Source of the DNA: Bacteroidales bacterium
Lineage (GTDB): Bacteria > Bacteroidota > Bacteroidia > Bacteroidales > JAADJA01
Assembly (NCBI GenBank): GCA_029933495.1
Contig: JAOZOC010000147.1
Span: forward strand, 1-7,549
Reading direction: 5' to 3'
DNA: 7,549 bases
Under the pieces are notes generated by a model, which was not told the DNA's origin, did not search any database, and saw nothing but the letters and a program-made list of their open reading frames with translations. Every line of letters starts with the position of its first letter. Position 1 is the stretch's first letter. A program made the translations under genes and the position numbers. Shown here one piece after another: positions 1 through 4,504 of this stretch.

Positions 1-917
1 ACTTTTACACCCTGTTTCCCGAGGGCATCCTGGTCAACTGCAATTGCTTCGCTGTTGGTCAGTATTTCCAATGTCTCTTTCGACATATCCCTCAAATCAT
101 TTCCGGCTATCAAAGGGGCGGCAAGGATACACCACAAACTGAAATGTGCCCTGCTTTCGTTCACGGTCAGGCCGCTGTTGCCCACTTCGAGCATGTCCGG
201 GTCGTTCCAGTGGTCGGGGCCGGAGTAGGAGTAGAGGTCTGCAACCCTGTCTAACAAAATAGTAAAACCTGCATTATTCCTGTCGTCTTCACAATCCCAG
301 CAGTCCATAATGTCGTCGGTTGCCCGCCAGAGGTGTCCCACATCCTCAGCCCAAAGCCAGGGCTTGCTCCATCCCCAGTCGCAAAGGCTGAAAACCATCG
401 GGCGGCCTGCTTTATAAATTGCATCACGCATCAGTTTGTATGAAGCCTGTGCATTTTGCGTACCTGTGTTACACCAGTCGAACTTCAGATAATCAACTCC
501 CCATTCGGCATAAGTCCTCGCATCCTGAAATTCATAACCGCGGGCACCAGGCCTTTTCTGGCAGGTCATTGTCCCGGCATCAGAGTAAATTCCAAATTTT
601 AATCCGAGAGAATGCACATAGTCAACAACATGCTTCATCCCATTGGGAAATCTTTCGGGGTCGGGAACTATGTTTCCCTGTTCATCACGCGATACCTGCC
701 AGCAATCATCAATTACAACATATTCATATCCGGCATCCTTCATACCTGAACTGACCATTGCATCTGTAATCTCTTTAATAAGTTTCTCACTTACATCACA
801 ACCGAATTTATTCCAACTGTTCCATCCCATCGGAGGTGTGGGTGCAAGTCCTTCAAACTTCTGCCCGTAAAGAAATGTGGATATAAATATCCCGATTAAA
901 AGTAATGATTTTTTCAT
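1..917 (-). CDS. Secreted GH27 alpha-galactosidase, N-terminal part (cut by window edge)
   Basis: Glycoside hydrolase family 27 enzyme, expected to release terminal alpha-linked galactose from plant or algal oligo- and polysaccharides by a retaining mechanism. The 305 residues visible begin with a signal peptide (MKKSLLLIGIFISTFLYG, cleavage probably before Gln19), so it acts in the periplasm or outside the cell. Family landmarks run in order: PPMGWNSWNKFGC (29-40), VIDDCWQ (68-74), FGIYSDAGTMTC (108-119), YLKFDWC with Asp147 as the expected nucleophile, WRATDD with Asp202 as the expected acid/base (the WRxxxD position of human GLA and plant enzymes), and WNDPDML (237-243). The ATG at 917-915 is the obvious start because the signal peptide follows directly. 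The C-terminal beta domain lies outside the window. Beta-L-arabinopyranosidase activity occurs in the same family, so substrate is not certain. Family call is very secure. Confidence 0.96.
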   Translation of the reverse strand, partial: MKKSLLLIGIFISTFLYGQKFEGLAPTPPMGWNSWNKFGCDVSEKLIKEITDAMVSSGMKDAGYEYVVIDDCWQVSRDEQGNIVPDPERFPNGMKHVVDYVHSLGLKFGIYSDAGTMTCQKRPGARGYEFQDARTYAEWGVDYLKFDWCNTGTQNAQASYKLMRDAIYKAGRPMVFSLCDWGWSKPWLWAEDVGHLWRATDDIMDCWDCEDDRNNAGFTILLDRVADLYSYSGPDHWNDPDMLEVGNSGLTVNESRAHFSLWCILAAPLIAGNDLRDMSKETLEILTNSEAIAVDQDALGKQGVK

Positions 918-1079
918 AATTCATGTTTTGTTGTTTCCAGTTTCTTGCTCATATCACCCTGCATCTTTTTGGTATTGCCACCAACAAAAAAACGCAGACT
1001 TAAAGCAAGTTGGTGATAATATCAGCCTGATGCGCAGAATTAAATACTGCCGGTAAAAATAACTATTTTACAGATAAAA
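918..1079. other. Leader region of the alpha-galactosidase gene, with one inverted repeat
   Basis: No gene is visible here. The only structure I see is a perfect 7-bp inverted repeat, CACCAAC at 979-985 and GTTGGTG at 1009-1015, with a 23-base spacer. It lies about 60-100 bases upstream of the alpha-galactosidase start and could be a regulator site or a chance match. I found no TAnnTTTG box on the minus strand within this stretch. The nearest perfect one (TAGATTTG, minus strand, 1136-1129) is about 210 bases from the start codon and overlaps the edge of the operator region. Confidence 0.3.
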
Positions 1080-1125
1080 TTTGTAATTAAGAATATTTTT
1101 ATACTTATGTTCGTAGATTTACGAA
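1080..1125 (+). promoter_or_regulatory. Orphan promoter with palindromic operator, probably of an ArsR-type repressor
   Basis: TTTG at 1080-1083 and TACTTATG at 1102-1109 (one mismatch to TAnnTTTG) are separated by 18 bases, a normal -33/-7 layout for Bacteroidota sigma factor. Directly downstream, where transcription would begin, sits a perfect palindrome TTCGTA-GATT-TACGAA (1110-1125). A further inverted pair, TAGATTT (1114-1120) and AAATCTA (1130-1136), overlaps it. An AT-rich palindrome at the start point is the usual arrangement for ArsR/SmtB repressor operators. The assignment to ArsR is inference from the arsenic genes downstream; no arsR gene is in the window. What follows the operator now is gene debris and then the cation exporter gene. 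Confidence 0.5.
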
Positions 1126-1143
1126 TTACAAATCTAAAAACAT

Positions 1144-1260
1144 ATTATTATGGAATACGGAGTTATGCGTACTCCGTGACTTGTAGTCAATGACAAGGTG
1201 GTTCTTAGCGGCAAAGTGCCGGATAAGACTGAAATTCAGCAAATACTAACCGGAGTTTAA
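1144..1260 (+). pseudogene. Remnant of a thioredoxin-fold small redox protein gene (C-terminal part with internal stop)
   Basis: The frame beginning near 1144 reads IIMEYGVMRTP, hits TGA at 1177-1179, then continues LVVNDKVVLSGKVPDK (1180-1227) and ends EIQQILTGV with TAA at 1258-1260. This matches the second half of the TM0996/MTH895-like 'redox-active disulfide protein 2' family: the segment around the cis-proline (TP-G/A-LVV), the N-D/G-K strand, the G-x-V-P turn and the last helix. A G-to-T change (GGA to TGA) would explain the stop. The first half, including the CxxC site, is missing; upstream sequence runs straight into the orphan operator, so a deletion appears to have removed it. Such genes commonly sit next to arsR in arsenic loci. 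A perfect inverted repeat (1157-1163 and 1171-1177) overlaps the stop codon but is probably chance. Not functional as it stands. Confidence 0.72.
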
Positions 1261-1290
1261 TAATTGATTTAAAAAAGTCATTAAAAAGAA

Positions 1291-1347
1291 ATGGGGAATA
1301 AAAAAATACCTGTAGTTATCCTTCTTTTAATTTTGTTCTGTAACTAG
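1291..1347 (+). pseudogene. Signal-peptide-like stub of a lost exported gene
   Basis: ATG at 1291 opens an 18-codon frame, MGNKKIPVVILLLILFCN, ended by TAG at 1345-1347. It has the form of a lipoprotein or secretory signal peptide (basic start, hydrophobic core, then Cys17) with no mature protein behind it. It begins 30 bases after the stop of the thioredoxin-fold remnant, the spacing expected for the next gene of an operon. In Bacteroidota arsenic loci the gene after the small redox protein is often an exported thioredoxin-fold protein annotated ArsF-like, and this stub could be its start. That identity is inference; the stub alone is too short to prove homology. Confidence 0.38.
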
Positions 1348-1379
1348 ACCGCAAATTTTAATCTGATAAAAAAATCCAG

Positions 1380-1387
1380 TACATTTG
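1380..1387 (+). promoter_or_regulatory. -7 box of the cation exporter gene (near-leaderless start)
   Basis: TACATTTG is a perfect Bacteroidota -7 element (TAnnTTTG). Its last base is only 12 bases before the A of the exporter ATG at 1400, so transcription would start about 5-8 bases upstream of the codon. The -33 position carries only a poor match (TTTTA near 1356-1360). An in-frame TAA at 1388-1390 excludes a longer protein start. Confidence 0.6.
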
Positions 1388-1399
1388 TAAAAAAATCAA

Positions 1400-2299
1400 A
1401 TGACACATCACCATCATCACGATACAGGCGGTAAGAACCTCGGGATAACAATACTCCTGAATGTCGGTATTACTGTTGCCCAGGTGATTGGCGGGATTAT
1501 TTCCGGCAGTATGGCATTGCTTTCGGATGCAGCTCATAATTTTAGTGATGTACTTGCTTTGATAATCAGCTGGATCGCAAAGAAACTGACCGGGAAAGAG
1601 CAAACAATAAGCCGCACTTTCGGATATAAAAGAGCCGAGATATTTGCAGCCTTTATAAACTCAGCAACACTGATAATCATAGCGGTTATCCTTGCCACAG
1701 AGGCTGTTGAGCGACTTATCAATCCGCAACCGGTAACTGCTGATATAGTAATTTGGCTGGCAGGATTAAGCATTATCCTTAACGGCCTTTCTGTTCTTCT
1801 GATAAAAAAGGGCTCAAAAGAGAGCATAAATATTAAGTCAGCCTATCTGCACCTGTTTACCGATATGCTTACATCTATTGCTGTTCTGGCAGGTGGTTTT
1901 GCAATGAAATATCTGAACTGGTACTGGCTCGACGGTATTCTGTCAATTGCTATTGCTGCATATCTGATCTATAGTAGCTGGGAAATATTTGCAGATACAC
2001 TGAAAATAATGATGCAGTTTACCCCGAAATCCGTTGACCTGAAGAAAATTGCCTTACAGATTCAAAGTGTTGAAGGAATAAAAAACATCCATCACATCCA
2101 TGTCTGGCAACTTGATGAGCATGAGATCATTTTTGAAGCGCATGTTGACCTTGAAAAAGATATTAAGATATCGGAGTTTGAAATAGTATTGAGAGAAATT
2201 GAAATCATTCTGAACAATCACAATATCAGTCACCTGAATATACAGCCGGAGTTTGAGGTTGAAGATAATAAGGAGCTGATAAATAATCACAGTGGATAA
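1400..2299 (+). CDS. czcD: CDF-family zinc/cadmium-type cation exporter (CzcD-like)
   Basis: Inner-membrane cation diffusion facilitator that exchanges protons for divalent metal ions. The 299 residues show six membrane helices (roughly 14-34, 38-58, 80-100, 114-134, 150-170, 175-195) and a cytosolic C-terminal ferredoxin-like domain (about 205-290) with HHIHVWQLDEHE (231-242) and HLNIQPE (278-284). Helix 2 carries H46 and D50 (SDAAHNFSD) and helix 5 carries H151 and D155 (HLFTD). This HxxxD pair in both helices is the zinc-type transport site of CDF proteins. MTHHHHHD at the N-terminus is a natural metal-binding histidine cluster; the loop between helices 4 and 5, where many relatives carry histidines, has none. 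The start is fixed by a stop codon just upstream. It is first in a plus-strand series with arsC and acr3. The symbol follows the family; metal range (Zn, Cd, Co) is inferred. Confidence 0.93.
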   Translation: MTHHHHHDTGGKNLGITILLNVGITVAQVIGGIISGSMALLSDAAHNFSDVLALIISWIAKKLTGKEQTISRTFGYKRAEIFAAFINSATLIIIAVILATEAVERLINPQPVTADIVIWLAGLSIILNGLSVLLIKKGSKESINIKSAYLHLFTDMLTSIAVLAGGFAMKYLNWYWLDGILSIAIAAYLIYSSWEIFADTLKIMMQFTPKSVDLKKIALQIQSVEGIKNIHHIHVWQLDEHEIIFEAHVDLEKDIKISEFEIVLREIEIILNNHNISHLNIQPEFEVEDNKELINNHSG

Positions 2300-2310
2300 T
2301 TGATAAAAAT

Positions 2311-2328
2311 GCAAGCGTGGACGCTTGC
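2311..2328. terminator. Hairpin between the cation exporter and the redox-protein gene
   Basis: Perfect 7-bp inverted repeat GCAAGCG-TGGA-CGCTTGC, 12 bases after the exporter stop. The tetraloop stem is strong for this AT-rich DNA, but only a broken T-rich stretch (TCATTGTTGTGTG) follows. It could therefore be a weak terminator, an mRNA-stabilising hairpin or a REP-like dispersed element. It suggests the downstream arsenic genes are at least partly uncoupled from the exporter. Confidence 0.45.
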
Positions 2329-2357
2329 TCATTGTTGTGTGTTGAAAAAACCGGATA

Positions 2358-2615
2358 TTGAAAAACAAAATTGAAATATTATGTCCCAGTCGTAAGTGCC
2401 GGAAATGCAGGCGGTTCATAAGTTATTTTGAGGCTTTTATTGCTGAAAATAATATTGATGCCGAGATAATTGTGATAACATCTCTTAAAGAATTCATTCA
2501 CTTCAGGACATGGATATTACCGAGCGTTTTTATTAATGACAAAAAAGTCGGACGTGGATATATACCCGGTAAAAAGGTACTGTTTGAAGCATTAAAACAG
2601 AGTCAGAATGGATGA
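2358..2615 (+). CDS. Small thioredoxin-fold redox protein with CxxC, in arsenic operon
   Basis: An 85-residue cytosolic protein. It starts with strand KIEIL, then the Cys cluster C9, C14 and C17 (PSRKCRKCRRF), of which C14-R-K-C17 is the CxxC redox site. A helix follows (18-30), then a second strand (AEIIVI, 35-40). The cis-proline segment is TWILPSVFIN (51-60, Pro55), followed by the NDKKVGRGYIP turn (60-70) and a final helix. The layout matches the small glutaredoxin/TM0996-like group and also the decayed remnant at 1144-1260 (ND-K-V, G, P and K in the same order). The only usable start is TTG at 2358: an in-frame TGA lies at 2343-2345 and no in-frame ATG precedes the Cys cluster. A likely role is thiol-disulfide exchange, possibly recycling ArsC or binding As(III); that is inference from position between the exporter and arsC. 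Confidence 0.78.
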   Translation: MKNKIEILCPSRKCRKCRRFISYFEAFIAENNIDAEIIVITSLKEFIHFRTWILPSVFINDKKVGRGYIPGKKVLFEALKQSQNG

Positions 2616-2690
2616 TGTTAGCTGTGTTTATAGTTATAATCTTCAGATTTTATGCAAGATGCATATAAAGAGATAAAAGATGAAAAAAAT

Positions 2691-2698
2691 TATCTTTG
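2691..2698 (+). promoter_or_regulatory. -7 box of an internal promoter for arsC-acr3
   Basis: TATCTTTG is a perfect TAnnTTTG element, 31 bases before the arsC ATG at 2730, giving a leader of about 25 bases. No clear -33 TTG is present at the usual distance. The 114-base gap between the redox-protein stop and arsC, rather than tight coupling, fits a separate promoter. Confidence 0.5.
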
Positions 2699-2729
2699 TT
2701 TGGGAAATGACGAATACACATTCTGTTAT

Positions 2730-3152
2730 ATGAAAATTCTTATTCTTTGTACGGGAAACACTTGCCGAAGCCAGATGACTGCCGGTTTTTTGAAGCATTG
2801 GGCTCCCGAATTTGAAATATACTCGGCAGGTACAAAGCCTGAAAGCAAAGTAAACCGTTATGCTATCAAGGTTATGGAAGAGGAAGGAATAGATATCAGC
2901 ATGGGCTATCCTAAATCTGCTAACCTGTTTATTGACCAGGAGTTTGATTATGTCATTACCGTTTGCGATGGAGCAAAAGAAATATGTCCTGTTTTTACCG
3001 GCGAAGTAAAGCACAGGCTTCACATCGGATTTGAAGACCCTGCAGATGCAAAAGGCACTCCAGAAGAAATTCTGCCTGTTTATCGTAAGGTCAGGGATCA
3101 GATAAAAGAAGAATTTTATAAGTTTCTGCAAAGCATTAAACAGAAGAAATAG
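2730..3152 (+). CDS. arsC: Arsenate reductase, thioredoxin-coupled (LMW phosphatase fold)
   Basis: Cytosolic enzyme reducing arsenate to arsenite. The 140 residues begin MKILILCTGNTCRSQM with the P-loop C7-x5-R13 that holds the oxyanion. The intramolecular disulfide cascade characteristic of the thioredoxin-linked S. aureus pI258-type ArsC is complete: nucleophile C7 and resolving C79 and C86 (TVCDGAKEICP). D103-P104 (GFEDPADA) supplies the expected general acid. An extra C12 lies inside the P-loop, as in many family members. I place the start at ATG 2730, not the in-frame ATG 2652: family proteins begin directly with this strand, and a promoter box lies inside the would-be extension. Product arsenite is exported by the acr3 gene 7 bases downstream, clearly the same transcript. 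Confidence 0.96.
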   Translation: MKILILCTGNTCRSQMTAGFLKHWAPEFEIYSAGTKPESKVNRYAIKVMEEEGIDISMGYPKSANLFIDQEFDYVITVCDGAKEICPVFTGEVKHRLHIGFEDPADAKGTPEEILPVYRKVRDQIKEEFYKFLQSIKQKK

Positions 3153-3159
3153 TTACTTT

Positions 3160-4203
3160 ATGGCCGCAACTAAACTCACAAAACAACTATCATTTCTCGA
3201 CAGGTATCTGACATTATGGATATTTCTTGCTATGTTATTTGGAGTTTCCTCCGGCTATCTGTTTCCGGGTATTGCTGATTTCTGGGAGGGGATGAGTTCC
3301 GGCACAACAAACATTCCCATAGCGATAGGATTGATTGTTATGATGTATCCACCACTTGCAAAAGTAAAATATGAAGAACTGGGTGATGTTTTTAAAGACT
3401 GGAAAATTCTGTCATTATCACTGATTCAGAATTGGTTGATTGGACCTGTACTTATGTTTTTTCTTGCGATAGTTTTTTTGCACAACTATCCCGAATATAT
3501 GACAGGACTTATCCTGATAGGGCTTGCCCGCTGTATAGCTATGGTTATAGTATGGAACGAACTTGCAAAAGGTGATTCAGAGTATGCCGCAGGTCTGGTA
3601 GCTTTTAACAGTATTTTCCAGGTGCTTTTTTTCTCGGTTTATGCCTGGATATTCCTTGCCGTTCTTCCCGGATGGTTTGGAATGAAGTCCTTTGAAGTGG
3701 ATATAACAATGGGTGAAATTGCCAAAAGTGTAATGATTTATCTCGGAATCCCTTTTATGGCAGGTATTATTACAAGATTTTCGTTGATAAAACTAAAAAG
3801 CAAGGAGTGGTACGAACAAAAGTTCATTCCCAGGATCAGCCCGCTGACATTGATTGCTCTTCTTTTTACTATTTTTGTGATGTTTTCATTGAAAGGAGAA
3901 GTTATTGTCCAGTTGCCGGCTGATGTGCTGATAATTGCCGTTCCGCTTGTCATTTATTTTGTTGTTATGTTTTTCATCTCATTTTATATGGGAAAAAAGA
4001 TCGGGGCCAACTATTCTAAAACTGCAACTATTTCATTTACAGCGGCAAGCAATAACTTTGAACTTGCAATTGCTGTGGCCGTGGCTGTTTTCGGCATTAG
4101 TTCAGGTGAAGCTTTTGCAGCGGTTATAGGACCTCTTGTGGAAGTGCCTGTATTGATATTTTTGGTGAGTGTTTCACTGAAACTTGGAAAGAAGTATTTT
4201 TAA
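3160..4203 (+). CDS. acr3: Acr3-type arsenite efflux transporter
   Basis: A 347-residue inner-membrane carrier of the bile acid:sodium symporter superfamily that extrudes arsenite (and in some members antimonite) using the proton gradient. About ten hydrophobic helices are spread over the length. Hallmarks are YPPLAKVKYEELGDVF (63-78), GLARCIAMVIVWNELAKGD (121-139) with the essential Cys125, and TAASNNFELAIAVAVA (294-309) with the essential Glu301. These correspond to Cys129 and Glu305 of the Alkaliphilus Acr3. Length is normal for bacterial Acr3. The start is ATG 3160, 7 bases after the arsC stop. The last four bases overlap the 3' end of the convergent GDCCVxC gene, leaving no room for an ordinary terminator between them. 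Confidence 0.97.
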   Translation: MAATKLTKQLSFLDRYLTLWIFLAMLFGVSSGYLFPGIADFWEGMSSGTTNIPIAIGLIVMMYPPLAKVKYEELGDVFKDWKILSLSLIQNWLIGPVLMFFLAIVFLHNYPEYMTGLILIGLARCIAMVIVWNELAKGDSEYAAGLVAFNSIFQVLFFSVYAWIFLAVLPGWFGMKSFEVDITMGEIAKSVMIYLGIPFMAGIITRFSLIKLKSKEWYEQKFIPRISPLTLIALLFTIFVMFSLKGEVIVQLPADVLIIAVPLVIYFVVMFFISFYMGKKIGANYSKTATISFTAASNNFELAIAVAVAVFGISSGEAFAAVIGPLVEVPVLIFLVSVSLKLGKKYF

Positions 4204-4394
4204 TAACAACTCGTTTTTGCCTGTACAGACGGGCAGGGAACAGTTCCATAAGAGCAATATACACAGCAATCACCCTCAAGCGGTTTAAGGACTTCGCCGC
4301 AAAATACACACCCGTAAAAAAACTGGCAAGAGTCCGTTGGTATTAACTCCTCTTTGCTTCTGCCGCACTTTGGGCAGGTTATTATTGATTTCAA
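4200..4394 (-). CDS. Small cysteine-rich GDCCVxC-domain protein
   Basis: A 64-residue cytosolic protein with eleven cysteines. Pairs C7-C10 (ITCPKCG) and C29-C32 (YGCVFCG) look like a zinc ribbon. They are followed by the signature GDCCVYCSYGTVPCP (41-55) with C43, C44, C47 and C54, and a terminal SCY. Families with this signature are annotated as GDCCVxC (seleno)proteins of unknown function; here all key positions are Cys, none Sec. The start is TTG at 4394-4392, because a stop lies upstream in frame with no ATG between and family members begin just before the first CPxC. It overlaps the acr3 stop tail to tail. Its start lies 4 bases past the stop that the dipeptidase would reach without its frameshift, so the two are probably cotranscribed. 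A metal- or metalloid-binding role is suggested by cysteines and neighbours only. Confidence 0.85.
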   Translation of the reverse strand: MKSIITCPKCGRSKEELIPTDSCQFFYGCVFCGEVLKPLEGDCCVYCSYGTVPCPSVQAKTSCY

Positions 4395-4398
4395 CTCT

Positions 4399-4504
4399 TT
4401 ACTTTGCCATCTCCAGTGCCTTTTGTATTTCCTTCAAAGAGTATTCAGTCATCAATTCTCTTGCCTTCTCCGGCTCTGATGTGTAAATTTTATCATTCTT
4501 TTTT
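4399..4504 (-). pseudogene. Out-of-frame C-terminal tail of the C69 dipeptidase
   Basis: In the frame entered by a -1 shift at the homopolymer, the coding strand reads KNDKIYTSEPEKARELM, then TEYSLKEIQKALEMAK, and stops at 4401-4399. The motif (P/E)-EKAR-E-L-T-EYS is the kind of ending seen in Bacteroidota C69 dipeptidases (KDPEKAREFLTEYS-like), whereas the in-frame basic end RRRQEN is not. With the shift repaired the protein would be 486 residues and stop 4 bases before the GDCCVxC start codon, a normal operon spacing. Either a natural mutation or a sequencing/assembly miscount. Confidence 0.72.

Noticed and set aside
419..870. Plus-strand frames opposite the alpha-galactosidase
   Set aside because: The minus strand encodes an intact GH27 enzyme with all catalytic motifs; these are antisense shadows.
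1157..1177. Perfect inverted repeat ACGGAGT/ACTCCGT as an attenuator
   Set aside because: It is explained by codons of the redox remnant (YGVMRTP region) and lacks a T-tract; probably coincidental.
1177..1179. TGA in the redox remnant as a selenocysteine codon
   Set aside because: The position corresponds to Gly/Ala after the cis-proline, not to a redox Cys, and the CxxC half of the gene is missing, so it is a nonsense mutation in a relic.
1400..1423. Histidine run at the exporter N-terminus as a cloning tag
   Set aside because: It is five His after MT inside native genomic context with a native promoter; histidine clusters are normal in CDF zinc exporters.
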